A stretch of DNA of 64,000 nt from Marinobacterium zhoushanense (GTDB lineage Bacteria > Pseudomonadota > Gammaproteobacteria > Pseudomonadales > Balneatricaceae), in contig NZ_BMIJ01000001.1 of assembly GCF_014641945.1 (NCBI RefSeq), forward strand, positions 668,585 to 732,584. Reading direction: 5' to 3'. Shown piece by piece: positions 39,394 through 48,443 of the stretch. A program made the position numbers and the translations under genes. The notes under the pieces are model-generated. The model saw only the letters and a program-made list of their open reading frames with translations. It was not told where the DNA came from and ran no database searches. Every line of letters starts with the position of its first letter. Within the stretch, counting starts at the first letter, position 1.

Positions 39394-39411
39394 GCTAGCA
39401 GAGAGATTTTT

Positions 39412-39912
39412 CTACCCTTTGTCGGCCGAGTCGTTTTTGTCCTCATCCCTGTCGACGATCTCACCCTCTATTACGTCCCCGTTCCGCCCATGGCGCCGTT
39501 GCTCACCAGGCGCACGCTGATGAAACTCACCCATGTCGCTCTGCGTCCGGGAGGCGACGATCACCGTAAAACGGCTCATCAGCAGGCGGGCAAACCCCTG
39601 GCGAAGCGGCGGTATCAGGCAGCTGAACCCGATCACATCGGTCACGAAACCCGGTGTTACCAACAGTGCGCCACCCACCGCCAGCACGATCCCTTCGACC
39701 ATCTCCTGTCCCGGCAGCTCCTGGCGATCCATACGTTGCTGGGCACGGCTCAACGTTGCCAGCCCCTGATGCCTGAGCATATTGACGCCGATAAAGGCCG
39801 ATAACAGCACCAGCCCAACGGTGTACCAGGCCCCTATGGCCTGTCCGACCTTGAGCAACAGGGTAATTTCAACGATCGGCAGGATGACAAACAGAAGAAA
39901 GAGGAAGCGCAT
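39412..39912 (-). CDS. fxsA: FxsA-family membrane protein
   Basis: A 166-residue membrane protein of the FxsA family, named after the phage T7 exclusion suppressor of E. coli. The N-terminal MRFLFLLFVILPIVEITLLLKVGQ, LLSAFIGVNMLRHQG and GALLVTPGFVTDVIGF stretches are diagnostic; the last 45 residues are polar. Two adjacent ATGs exist (39915 and 39912); the second gives the family start. Located upstream of groESL as in many gammaproteobacteria. Confidence 0.9.
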   Translation of the reverse strand: MRFLFLLFVILPIVEITLLLKVGQAIGAWYTVGLVLLSAFIGVNMLRHQGLATLSRAQQRMDRQELPGQEMVEGIVLAVGGALLVTPGFVTDVIGFSCLIPPLRQGFARLLMSRFTVIVASRTQSDMGEFHQRAPGEQRRHGRNGDVIEGEIVDRDEDKNDSADKG

Positions 39913-40061
39913 CACGACTCTCGGTAGTTAACAGCTGATACAAGATTAACAGAGAGCGACACACAACAGTAACCGATGCAGGCAAGTGCACCATAAACGA
40001 CCACGTTATTGCGACCAATTGCCTATATCAACGCAAAAAAGCGCCTCGCAAAATGAATTTT

Positions 40062-40090
40062 GCTGCAATACGGAATTTCCGTGTTGCAGC
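40062..40090. promoter_or_regulatory. 29-bp near-perfect palindrome upstream of the FabG-like gene
   Basis: GCTGCAATACGGAA, one T, TTCCGTGTTGCAGC: 14-base arms with one mismatch, 80 bases before the start codon. The octamer ATTGCGAC also occurs twice, at 40008-40015 and 40098-40105. It is a probable operator, though a cruciform or transcript hairpin is possible. Confidence 0.6.
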
Positions 40091-40169
40091 GCAGCATATT
40101 GCGACGCACAATTAGCACTGTATGCAAAACAACCAGCACTGTGATAACGCCCCGTAGAGGACTGGCAAT

Positions 40170-40931
40170 ATGGAACTGAAAGACAAGGTAATCGTAATAA
40201 CCGGCGGCGGACGTGGCCTGGGTCGTGCTATGGCGCTTGAACTGGCAGCCAAGGGTGCAAAGCTGGCATTGGTCGACCTGAACCAGGCGGATCTGGACGA
40301 AACCATCGGCATGTGCGTTGATAAGGGTGTCGAAGCGCGCGGCTATGTTGCAGATATCAGCGAAGAGGCCGACGTTGAGAAGCTGTTCACTGATATCGTC
40401 GCCGACCTGGGCACGCTGAACGGCCTGGTGAACAACGCCGGTATCACCCGTGACGGTTTGTTCGTCAAAGCGAAAGATGGCCAGATCGTCGGCAAGATGT
40501 CGAAAGAGAACTGGGATCTGGTGCTCAAGGTAAACCTGACCGGAACCTTTTTGTGCGGTCGCGAAGCGGCCGTCAAGATGATCGAGCTGGGCACTGAGGG
40601 CTGCATCATCAACATCTCCTCGATCTCTCGCTCCGGCAACATGGGCCAGACCAACTACACGGCAACCAAGGCCGCCGTCGAAGCGATGGCGGTTACCTGG
40701 GCCAAAGAACTGGCTCGTTACGGCATCCGCGCCGCCTCGATCGCACCGGGCTATATCGGCACCGAGATGGTCATGGCGATGAAGCCGGAGGCACGCGAGA
40801 AGATTGAAGCGATGATCCCGACCAAACGCCTTGGCAAGCCCGAGCATATCGCCAAGACCGTGTCGTTCATTCTCGAGAACGATTACGTCGACGGCCGCTG
40901 CTTCGAGATCGACGGCGCCCTGCGCATCTGA
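40170..40931 (+). CDS. Short-chain dehydrogenase, FabG-like 3-oxoacyl reductase
   Basis: A 253-residue NAD(P)-dependent classical short-chain reductase with the nucleotide motif TGGGRGLGRAM (about 11-21), NNAG near 91, the catalytic Ser in IINISSISRSG, Tyr and Lys in YTATK, and a C-terminal substrate loop. FabG and PhaB-type acetoacetyl-CoA reductases are the nearest matches; the sequence alone does not choose between them. It stands alone, divergent from fxsA, behind the 29-bp palindrome and not in a fab cluster. Confidence 0.85.
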   Translation: MELKDKVIVITGGGRGLGRAMALELAAKGAKLALVDLNQADLDETIGMCVDKGVEARGYVADISEEADVEKLFTDIVADLGTLNGLVNNAGITRDGLFVKAKDGQIVGKMSKENWDLVLKVNLTGTFLCGREAAVKMIELGTEGCIINISSISRSGNMGQTNYTATKAAVEAMAVTWAKELARYGIRAASIAPGYIGTEMVMAMKPEAREKIEAMIPTKRLGKPEHIAKTVSFILENDYVDGRCFEIDGALRI

Positions 40932-40981
40932 TCCGATCTCCCCTGACCGGCGCCGCCAAGAGGCGGCTGCCGGTGACCGGG

Positions 40982-42067
40982 CTAACGTTTAGAGTAGCCT
41001 GTCATCTCCAGATACCCCTTCCCCTGGACACTGCCCTGCACACTGACCGGCCCCTCCCAGTAACCGAGCCGCCCCGGGTTCCAGTACTCTCCAGGCCAGG
41101 AACGGATCTCCAGCGCCAGCTGCTGAGCCGGCAACTTGAACTCCCAGCTTACCGGTACACGCCCCTGCTCCGTTGACCGGTACGCCAGCGGCCTGAGCGT
41201 AAAGTCATCCGCGTCCAACGTCCGGGAATCGCCATCAGCGTCGACCAGAGTGCCGGTAAAATAGTCCGGATCGCCCCTGATCCGAAACAGCATCAGGTGC
41301 CGGCCATCATCCAGGTGCAGCGCCAGCCAGTCCCACCCCTGCTGACCGGGGCGCAGATACTGACTGCTCCATTCACGATCGAACCAGCCCTGCCCCGTCA
41401 CACTGACAGGCTCACCATCAACCTCAATTTCGCCTTCGATATCGATAGCGGGGTAACTGAAGTACATCGAGCCGCCACCCTGTGCCGATTTGGCACTGAA
41501 GCCCTGCTCGCCATGCAGTACCGGCGGTAGCCGCGGCGACAGGATCAGGCGATAGGCGAACGTCGGCGCCTGAACATCGAGCAGATAAGACTCGGCAGCC
41601 CGCGCCTCCATCCGCCACTGATCGATCCATGCCCGGAATGGTTCAATGCTCACACCGGCCTGACCGCTGCCGCCCCGCGCCTGCTTGCTGGCGAACAGGT
41701 GCCGATCCGGTCGGCTCAGTGCGGCGTGCGCGAGCCAGAACTCATCACGGCGCCAGCCGGGTTCCGGCTGCGGCCCCTGATGCGGTTTCAGCCCCAGCCG
41801 GAACAACGTCCACTGCACACCGAAGGATTCGCCATCCCCGGCGTGCAGATTAGCGGTCAGGTACCACCACTCGAGCCGGAACTCGGGGTGCGCCCCCATA
41901 TCCGCGGGCAAACTGATCGACATGCCGGGCTCCGCCTGGCGAAACGGCTCGCCCGGTGCGTCCAGCAGCGAGGCGATCTCACCCGGCGCATCCTCCTGCC
42001 CGCAACCCTGCAGTACCAGCAGAAAAAGCGTTGCCGCCACCCTGGCCAATACGCCATGCCTACTCAT
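40982..42067 (-). CDS. AttH/CrtC-like lipoprotein
   Basis: A 361-residue lipoprotein with lipobox LQGC (Cys22), then the domain pair shared by AttH and carotenoid 1,2-hydratase (CrtC): FRLEWWYLTANLHAGDGESFGVQ, FWLAHAALSRPDRH, GQGWFDREWSSQYLRPGQQGWDW. The similarity is to a beta-rich fold, not proof of carotenoid chemistry; no carotenoid gene is present. It overlaps the downstream end of the FtsX-type permease gene by eight bases and belongs to an ABC operon at 40982-45055, suggesting an envelope lipid or lipoprotein role. Confidence 0.8.
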   Translation of the reverse strand: MSRHGVLARVAATLFLLVLQGCGQEDAPGEIASLLDAPGEPFRQAEPGMSISLPADMGAHPEFRLEWWYLTANLHAGDGESFGVQWTLFRLGLKPHQGPQPEPGWRRDEFWLAHAALSRPDRHLFASKQARGGSGQAGVSIEPFRAWIDQWRMEARAAESYLLDVQAPTFAYRLILSPRLPPVLHGEQGFSAKSAQGGGSMYFSYPAIDIEGEIEVDGEPVSVTGQGWFDREWSSQYLRPGQQGWDWLALHLDDGRHLMLFRIRGDPDYFTGTLVDADGDSRTLDADDFTLRPLAYRSTEQGRVPVSWEFKLPAQQLALEIRSWPGEYWNPGRLGYWEGPVSVQGSVQGKGYLEMTGYSKR

Positions 42068-44393
42068 TTTTCAGTGTCTCCAGCCGCACGGGGTCGCCTA
42101 CCGCCGCGCCCACCAGCGCACCGATCAGCGCGCAGGCCAGCCACACCTGCAGCCAATAGCCGGGATAGAGCCCCAACGGCAATGACCAGCCGAAGGCTGC
42201 CGGATTCACCTTCGCCACCAGTATCCAGCTGAGCCCAATCCCCAACGGAGTCGCCAGCACACCCAGCAGCAGGGTCAGCACCAGCGCATGGCCCACCAGC
42301 CGCCGGCGTAACGCTCGCTTGTCGACCCCCGCCACATAAAGCAGGGTGTAGTACGGCTGACGCAGCCGAAACAACCTGAACCCCATCAGCGCCAGCACCG
42401 CCGCTGCGAGCACCAGGGTCAGCAGATTCAGTGTCCGCGTCAGTTGGAAGGTTCGGGCAAACACCGCCTGCGCCCGCTGCAGCAATATCGCCCGCGGTCG
42501 CCAACGGCTCCCCTCGAGCCAGGGTAGCGCCGGAAGCACCTGCTCCGGAGCAAAGCCGGCTTTCAGTCCGAGCACGAAAGTGGTGTACTGCTCAGGCACT
42601 GCGCCGGGCAACGCCTCAAGCGGCAATACCACCTCCGCGGCAGGACGGCCGTAGTCGGCGTAAACGCCCAGCACCTGGCGCCGCACGCTGATATCGCCCA
42701 GGGTTAGCTCGAGCAGATCGCCCAACCCTACCCGCTGACGTCTGGCCAGCTGCTCGTTGACCAGCACCCCTGCGTCGCGCAGTCCGCTCCAGGGCTCCTC
42801 CGTCGCCTGCAGAAAGCGCCAGCCCGCGAGCAGCGGCGAGCTCGGATCCACGGCCAGCAGGTCACTCGGCCGGCCCTCGACCAACACCTGCCCCCGGGTC
42901 ATCGGCAGCACCTCGGCCACACCCGATAACTCTGTCAACCGTGCCCGCCAGAGAGCCGCCGCCACCGGACGTCCCGGATCCAGATACAGATCCCCCCGCA
43001 GCCGTTGCTCCAGCCAGCGCGTGAAGGTGGCTTCGAATCCGCTGACCATCGCCTGCACGCCGATAGCGGCGGCGATCGCCAGGGTTAACGCCAGCAGTGG
43101 CAACCGCAGCAGGCGACACAGTGCCGCCATCTCCGAGCAGGACCACTCCAACAGCGGGCCTAGCGGCTGACGCTGCATCCAGACCAGTCCCCAGCCCACT
43201 CCAGCCGCGACCAGTAGCCCCACCCCCAACAGACAGAATCCGGTCATAGCGAAGATCAGCCACAACGCATCAACGGTCAGCAAGCCGATACCACCGACCA
43301 ACAACAGCCCCGCCCCGATCCACGCCGGATAAATGGCGCCGGCCCGGACCTCTGGCGCTTCAGCCGGCTCACCAGGTACCGCGCGCAACAGATCCACACC
43401 GGCCCACAAGATCAGCAGCAGCAATACCAGCGCCAACTCCATCCAGATCTGCAGCATAGGCAGGCCTTTACCCAACGCCGGCAGACTGTAGAGGTTAAGC
43501 AACGTACTGCCGATCCCCTCGGCCAGCCCCTGCGCCAGCCACAGCCCTAACCCAACACCAACAGCACCGCCAATCAACGCCAGCAGCAGAGCTTCGACCA
43601 GCAGACAGAGCCTTAGCCGCCACCTTTCCACACCCAGGCGGTGCAGCAAGCGCATCGTGTGCCGACGCTGCTCCAACTCCAGCAGGTAGACGCTGCGCAA
43701 CAACAGTGCGGCCACCAGCAACGCCAACCATCCCAGCGCGTCCAAGCTGAACAGGAAGCTATCCACCAGTGAACCGGGATCAACACCGTAATCCGCCACC
43801 ACCAAGCTATAGCCAGCCGGGAGCGCCGCCGGCGTCGACAGCAGCAGCGCGAGCCGTCCCCCGCCGTCAGGGTCGAGCCGATCCGCCTCGGCGATATCGG
43901 TCAGCAACACGCCCTGGGGCAGCGTTTCCATCTGCGCCAGCGGATAGGCCACAGACGCGGAGCGCGGCAGTGCCTGCCAGAGCTGGAGAGTGTCAGACGT
44001 CCCCCAGAGCGGGACCTGTGTCGGCGCCTCCAGCAGGTGTTCGACAACGCGTGCTTGGGGTTCTGGCAAACGCAGGCAGTCAGCGCTCAGTGGATCGACC
44101 CCCAGCAACTCCAAGCGCTCGGACAGCTGCACGTGCAGTCGCGGGGTCACGCAGATCCCGGCCCGGCGCAAGCGCGTGAAATCACTCACCTGCAATGCCG
44201 CGCCATCCTCGCGTTCCACCTCGAAATGGGTTTGCAGCGCCGCGTTGGATACCTCGAGAGCGTCGCCCGCCCTCCCGGTCAGACTCTGAATCCCGCTCCA
44301 CAGCGCACCCGCACAGGCCAGGATCGCCAGCATACCAATCAACTGTCCCGGATAGCGCCGGTACTGGCTCAGCAATACCGCGATCAGCCCCAT
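42060..44393 (-). CDS. FtsX/MacB-type ABC transporter permease
   Basis: A 777-residue inner-membrane protein with about ten spans in two FtsX repeats and large periplasmic domains, the architecture of large LolC-like permeases of the AttFG/YbbP type. The start at 44393 gives the normal MGLIAVLLSQYRRYPGQL N terminus, and overlaps the ATPase stop by ten bases. It forms an operon with the ATPase and the AttH-like lipoprotein. No accessory adaptor is seen; probable substrates are lipids or lipoproteins, not proved. Confidence 0.88.
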   Translation of the reverse strand: MGLIAVLLSQYRRYPGQLIGMLAILACAGALWSGIQSLTGRAGDALEVSNAALQTHFEVEREDGAALQVSDFTRLRRAGICVTPRLHVQLSERLELLGVDPLSADCLRLPEPQARVVEHLLEAPTQVPLWGTSDTLQLWQALPRSASVAYPLAQMETLPQGVLLTDIAEADRLDPDGGGRLALLLSTPAALPAGYSLVVADYGVDPGSLVDSFLFSLDALGWLALLVAALLLRSVYLLELEQRRHTMRLLHRLGVERWRLRLCLLVEALLLALIGGAVGVGLGLWLAQGLAEGIGSTLLNLYSLPALGKGLPMLQIWMELALVLLLLILWAGVDLLRAVPGEPAEAPEVRAGAIYPAWIGAGLLLVGGIGLLTVDALWLIFAMTGFCLLGVGLLVAAGVGWGLVWMQRQPLGPLLEWSCSEMAALCRLLRLPLLALTLAIAAAIGVQAMVSGFEATFTRWLEQRLRGDLYLDPGRPVAAALWRARLTELSGVAEVLPMTRGQVLVEGRPSDLLAVDPSSPLLAGWRFLQATEEPWSGLRDAGVLVNEQLARRQRVGLGDLLELTLGDISVRRQVLGVYADYGRPAAEVVLPLEALPGAVPEQYTTFVLGLKAGFAPEQVLPALPWLEGSRWRPRAILLQRAQAVFARTFQLTRTLNLLTLVLAAAVLALMGFRLFRLRQPYYTLLYVAGVDKRALRRRLVGHALVLTLLLGVLATPLGIGLSWILVAKVNPAAFGWSLPLGLYPGYWLQVWLACALIGALVGAAVGDPVRLETLKNE

Positions 44394-45055
44394 GGCCGTA
44401 ACGCCCCATCCACCAGTTCCAGTACCCGGTCGCAACGGCGCGCCAACTGCAGGTTGTGGGTCACGATCAGCGCGCTCAGGTGGCTTGCCTGGACCCGGTC
44501 GAAAAACAGTTGCATCACCCGCTCAGCGTTGTGGATATCCAGGCTACCGGTCGGCTCATCCGCCAGGATCAGCTCCGGCGTCATGGCAAAAGCGCAAGCC
44601 AGCGCCGCACGCTGCCGTTGACCGCCCGACAGCTGATCCGGAAAGCGCTCCGCCGTGGCCGCAATATCCAGCATCTCCAGCAACGCCGCTTCGTCCCCCT
44701 CGCGGCGTCCCGCCAGGGTGCGACGAAACGCCAGGTTCCGCGCCACCGTGAGGGTCGGGATCAGGTTGCCGTCCTGGAACAGGGTGGCGATACGCGAGCG
44801 CCTCAGCGCCGCCAGATCGCGCTCCTGAAGTTGCGCCAGATCCTCCCCGAGCAGTAGCAGGCGGCCTGCATCCGGGCGCAGCAGGCCGTTGAACAGGTTC
44901 AGCAGCGTGCTCTTGCCCGATCCTGACGGCCCTATCACGGCGACCGCCTCCCCTCTGTACAGGGTCAGGCTGAGGCCGTGCAGAACCCGGATGGACTCCC
45001 GTCCGCTGACATAGGACTTGGCGATCGCCTCCGCCTGGACCAGGATCTCACGCAT
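44384..45055 (-). CDS. LolD/MacB-type ABC transporter ATP-binding protein
   Basis: A 223-residue ABC ATPase with Walker A GPSGSGKST (about 42-50), signature LSGGQRQRAAL, Walker B LILADEPTGSLD and the switch histidine in IVTHN. The sequence falls in the LolD/MacB/YbbA class that serves FtsX-type permeases. First gene of the three-gene operon that continues into the permease and the AttH-like lipoprotein. Confidence 0.93.
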   Translation of the reverse strand: MREILVQAEAIAKSYVSGRESIRVLHGLSLTLYRGEAVAVIGPSGSGKSTLLNLFNGLLRPDAGRLLLLGEDLAQLQERDLAALRRSRIATLFQDGNLIPTLTVARNLAFRRTLAGRREGDEAALLEMLDIAATAERFPDQLSGGQRQRAALACAFAMTPELILADEPTGSLDIHNAERVMQLFFDRVQASHLSALIVTHNLQLARRCDRVLELVDGALRPWG

Positions 45056-45174
45056 ATACTCTCCATCACCGCCGACTGTTACTGCAGTATAGAGTCCCGC
45101 CGACGCGGTTTCGGTTGCACGGCGCAGACGTATATACTCCGGCCCTTGTACTCAGGTTACACAGGTTCAGTTGC

Positions 45175-46518
45175 ATGCCCACTTCATGGAAGGCCACCTT
45201 CGACCGCTACCGTGACATCCGTCTGCTGTGGATCTTTCTGATGGGGTGTTCAAGCGGATTTCCATTCGTGCTGATCGGCAGTACGCTGAGCGGCTGGCTG
45301 GCCGATGATGGCATCAGCCGCGCCGAGATCGGCCTGCTGGGTTCGGTCGCCACCGTTTACGCGATCAACTTTCTCTGGGCGCCGCTGGTCGACCGCGTTC
45401 ACCTGCCGCTGCTGGGCCGACTCGGCCAGCGCCGCAGTTGGATACTGTTGACCCAGGCGATGATGCTGATGCTGGTACTCCTCATCGCCGGCCTGGATCC
45501 GAGTCAAAACCTGCTGCTGACCGGCGCCCTGTTCCTGGCGGTCGCAACCAGTTCCGCTACCCAGGATGTGGCCGTCGACGCCTTCCGTATCGACCAGTTC
45601 GCCCCGCATGAAAAGGAGAGACTGCCCCCAGCAGCAGCGATGTCGATCATCGGCTGGTGGACCGGCTACTCCTGGCCCGGCTACCTGGCTTTCGTGCAGG
45701 CGGACCGGATCGGCTGGAACGGGGTTTACCTGCTGATGGCCGGCGTGCTCGTGCTGTTGATGGCCTGCACACTGATCGTGCGTGAGCCCAGAACCGACCG
45801 TGACCGACTGCAGCATCGGGCGGAGGAGACCTATCAACAGCGACTGCATGCATCCTCTGTTCTGGCCTGGATAACAGTGACCCTGATCGAACCCTTTGCC
45901 GAGTTTTTCCGCAAAAACGGTGTCCGGGTGGCACTGATGCTGATGCTGTTCATCTTCCTGTTTAAGGTCGGCGAGGCGTTTCTCGGCCGTATGTCGATCG
46001 TGTTCTACAAGGAGGTGGGCTTCAGCAACGCCCAGATCGGCGAGTACACCAAGATGTTCGGCTGGTTCATCACCGTCACCTTCACGCTGATCGGCAGCGC
46101 GTTCAACACCCGTTTCGGCGTGGTCCGAGGCCTGCTGCTGGGCGGTTGTGCGATGGCGGCGAGCAACCTGATGTTCGCGGTTATCGCCGCCGCCGGGCCG
46201 GTGGAGTGGCTGCTGGTGCTGACCCTGGTGATCGACAATTTTACCACAGCGTTCTCCACCGTCGCCTTCGTCTCCTTCCTGACCCTGCTCACCGGACGCG
46301 CCTTCAGCGCCACCCAGTACGCGCTGCTCGCCTCGCTCGGTAACCTGAGCCGAACCACACTGGCCGGACTCAGCGGATACACCGTGGACTGGCTCGGCAG
46401 CTGGGAGCGTTTCTTTGTGGTGACCGCGCTGATGGTACTGCCCTCGTTGTTGATGCTCTGGACCCTACGCCATCGATTCAACCACATCACCGCGAATGCT
46501 CAGGCGGAGGCGCACTGA
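45175..46518 (+). CDS. AmpG-like major facilitator transporter
   Basis: A 447-residue, 12- to 14-span MFS protein. SSGFPFVLIGSTLSGWLADDGISR, NFLWAPLVDRVHLP and ATSSATQDVAVDAFRID match AmpG, the importer of anhydromuropeptides from murein recycling. Start ATG 45175 is preferred; upstream codons to 45115 look like leader. No ampC/ampR gene is adjacent. A TATACT -10 at 45133-45138 may be the promoter. AmpG is likely, but related acetyl-CoA-transporter-like MFS proteins are the alternative. Confidence 0.82.
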   Translation: MPTSWKATFDRYRDIRLLWIFLMGCSSGFPFVLIGSTLSGWLADDGISRAEIGLLGSVATVYAINFLWAPLVDRVHLPLLGRLGQRRSWILLTQAMMLMLVLLIAGLDPSQNLLLTGALFLAVATSSATQDVAVDAFRIDQFAPHEKERLPPAAAMSIIGWWTGYSWPGYLAFVQADRIGWNGVYLLMAGVLVLLMACTLIVREPRTDRDRLQHRAEETYQQRLHASSVLAWITVTLIEPFAEFFRKNGVRVALMLMLFIFLFKVGEAFLGRMSIVFYKEVGFSNAQIGEYTKMFGWFITVTFTLIGSAFNTRFGVVRGLLLGGCAMAASNLMFAVIAAAGPVEWLLVLTLVIDNFTTAFSTVAFVSFLTLLTGRAFSATQYALLASLGNLSRTTLAGLSGYTVDWLGSWERFFVVTALMVLPSLLMLWTLRHRFNHITANAQAEAH

Positions 46519-46568
46519 GCCGCACCCTGTTTAAATATTTGACAGGACTACTGTGTCGATCGCCCCTA

Positions 46569-46598
46569 TTGCTAATGATATTGATTATCATTTATAGT
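46569..46598 (+). promoter_or_regulatory. Fur-controlled promoter
   Basis: TTGCTA, 18 bases, TATAGT, with a Fur box (AATGATATT-G-ATTATCATT, 8 of 9 arm positions paired, 46574-46592) filling the spacer. Binding of Fur would block RNA polymerase, so the next gene should be expressed under iron limitation. Confidence 0.8.
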
Positions 46599-46635
46599 CA
46601 GCTGACTGATTATTGATCGACACAAGGAGTGAGCG

Positions 46636-46893
46636 ATGGCTTATCAAATCGATGCCTGGCTGGAGCGCAAAGACCCTGAGTTGCGGGTAACCCTGAGAAA
46701 CAGCGGCGTCGTGTTGCTGCACTGGCACAGCGAGGAACTCAAGCCGATGCTGGATTCGGGCCTGTTGAATGCGGCGGACTTTTGCTGCTGTCTGGGCAGG
46801 GAGAAGGAGCTGGTGCGCGAACTGTTTCTGATCGCCTGCATGGACGAGGGGCGTTGCGGGCAGTGCCGTTATGGCGCCGGGGAGAAGCACTGA
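46636..46893 (+). CDS. Fur-controlled six-cysteine small protein of unknown function
   Basis: An 85-residue cytoplasmic protein without recognised family. It contains C50-C51-C52, C68, C74 and C77 (the last pair as CGQC), plus histidines at 29 and 31, an arrangement that could hold iron-sulfur, zinc or haem. The N-terminal half (IDAWLERKDPELRVTLRNSGV) looks like a beta-strand and charged region. AGGAG lies six bases before the start, downstream of the Fur-box promoter. It is the only gene under that promoter; yajQ converges 22 bases on. An iron-acquisition or iron-sparing role is inferred from regulation only. Confidence 0.82.
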   Translation: MAYQIDAWLERKDPELRVTLRNSGVVLLHWHSEELKPMLDSGLLNAADFCCCLGREKELVRELFLIACMDEGRCGQCRYGAGEKH

Positions 46894-46915
46894 GCCTCTC
46901 TCCCGGCTGCAGAGA

Positions 46916-47398
46916 TCAGTCGCGGAAGTTGTTGAACTGCAGTGGCAGCTCGATATCGGCCTCACGCAATGTCGCCATGGCGGCCTGCAGGTCGTCGCGC
47001 TTCTTGCCGGTGACACGCACCTTTTCGCCCTGAATCTGCGACTGGACCTTGAGCTTGCTCTCCTTGATCAGCTTGGTGATCTTCTTCGCCATCGCCTGAT
47101 CCAGCCCCTGCTTGAGCACCACCTGCTGAGTCGCCCTGACGCCGCTGACGTCCGGGTCCATGACCTCCATGCATTTGATATCAACCTTGCGTTTGGTCAA
47201 CGTGCCGCGTATCACCTCGAGCATCTGCTGCAGCTGGAAATCCACTTCGGCGGTCAGGGTGACGGTATCATCCTGCATCGCAAAGTCGGCTTTCACGCCT
47301 TTGAAATCATAGCGCTGCTGAATTTCGCGGTTGGCCTGGTCCACCGCATTGGTGACTTCATGCATATCCAGCTCGGATACGATATCAAACGAGGGCAT
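46916..47398 (-). CDS. yajQ: YajQ-family nucleotide-binding protein
   Basis: A 160-residue cytoplasmic protein of two ferredoxin-like folds. It starts [19 protein letters not shown] and has [15 protein letters not shown] and [22 protein letters not shown] segments ([19 protein letters not shown]). Some relatives bind cyclic-di-GMP and act in gene control; others bind ATP/GTP or RNA. The start at 47398 has AGGAGA seven bases upstream; a TTG two codons earlier is open but unneeded. Convergent with the Fur-controlled gene. Confidence 0.93.
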   Translation of the reverse strand: MPSFDIVSELDMHEVTNAVDQANREIQQRYDFKGVKADFAMQDDTVTLTAEVDFQLQQMLEVIRGTLTKRKVDIKCMEVMDPDVSGVRATQQVVLKQGLDQAMAKKITKLIKESKLKVQSQIQGEKVRVTGKKRDDLQAAMATLREADIELPLQFNNFRD

Positions 47399-47513
47399 TT
47401 TCAATCTCCTGATCTACGGTGGAAACGGATTAGACTCTAGACCCATTTCCAGGGGTTCTGTCGGATTGCCGGCGCCGCTATGATAACGCTTTACTGAGCG
47501 ATGGAGAGTGCCG

Positions 47514-48443
47514 ATGCGCTGGCATATTCTCGGTGCGGGTGCGATAGGCTGCCTGTATGCCGAACGACTGACCCGAGCCGGTATCGCGGTCACCCTTCTG
47601 CTGCGTGATGACGTGCAGCTGGACAGACTGAAACAGCTCGGCGGTCAGTTGCGCATCCAACGGCATAACGCCTGGCACACGGCCCAGGTCGATGCCGAGA
47701 TGATCGCCGCGAGCGGCACCATTCAACACCTTCTGGTCACCACCAAGGCGTACGATTCACTGGACGCAATTCATGCCATATCGCCCCGACTAACGCCGGA
47801 TGCGCAAATCCTACTGCTTCAGAACGGTTATGGCCACCAGCAAAAAAGTGCAGCGGCGCTTTCCCCGCGCCCGGTGTGGGCCGGTATCACCACCTCCGGT
47901 GCACGCCGCGCCGCGCCGTTCGAAGTGATCCAGTCCGGCGAGGGCCAGACTCTGATCGGCCGCCTCAATCCCCCGGCCGCTGCAAGCGCCAGTTATCCCG
48001 CGGGTTGGGAACGGTTGGATCACCCGGTCCAGATCAGCACCGATATAACCCGTGCCCTGTGGCAGAAACTGGCGATCAATGCCGCCATCAACCCACTGAC
48101 GGCGCTGCACGGCTGTCGCAACGGCGAGCTGCTAAAGGCCGACTACCGTGAGGAGCTGACAGCGCTCTGCAGCGAGATCGAACGGGTGGCGACCGCCTGC
48201 TCACAACCCCTGTTCGATACCCCGCTGCTTGAGCAGGTCCAGCGCGTGGCCAACACTACCGCGCAAAACCGCTCGTCGATGCTGGAGGATCTGCGCGCCG
48301 GGCGGCGCACCGAGATCGAGCAGATCACCGGATTCCTTTGCTCCGCCGCGCGGGAGGTCGGCGTGGACACCCCGCTGAACACCCGCCTGTTAAATGCAGT
48401 ACGCTTTGAACAAAGCCTCAATACCCGTGAGGGACCGGCATGA
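47514..48443 (+). CDS. panE: 2-dehydropantoate 2-reductase
   Basis: NADPH-dependent ketopantoate reductase of pantothenate and CoA synthesis, 309 residues. The N-terminal GAGAIGCLYAERLTRAG nucleotide-binding site, the catalytic lysine in LWQKLAINAAINPLTAL, and the late NRSSMLEDLRAGRRTEIEQITG block are diagnostic. ATG 47514 is preferred over a GTG at 47508 because GGAG lies seven bases upstream. The stop overlaps ppk2 (ATGA). Confidence 0.94.
   Translation: MRWHILGAGAIGCLYAERLTRAGIAVTLLLRDDVQLDRLKQLGGQLRIQRHNAWHTAQVDAEMIAASGTIQHLLVTTKAYDSLDAIHAISPRLTPDAQILLLQNGYGHQQKSAAALSPRPVWAGITTSGARRAAPFEVIQSGEGQTLIGRLNPPAAASASYPAGWERLDHPVQISTDITRALWQKLAINAAINPLTALHGCRNGELLKADYREELTALCSEIERVATACSQPLFDTPLLEQVQRVANTTAQNRSSMLEDLRAGRRTEIEQITGFLCSAAREVGVDTPLNTRLLNAVRFEQSLNTREGPA

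Noticed and set aside
39175..39411. CIRCE element for groESL
   Set aside because: No TTAGCACTC-N9-GAGTGCTAA-type repeat in the leader; sigma-32-like elements explain control better.
45115..45138. TTGCAC (45115) with TATACT as a promoter pair for the MFS gene
   Set aside because: The spacer is only 12 bases; the TATACT may still be a -10 with a weaker upstream element.
46539..46544. Perfect TTGACA as the -35 of the Fur-controlled gene
   Set aside because: No -10 at the proper distance; TTGCTA with TATAGT and the Fur box in the spacer fits better.
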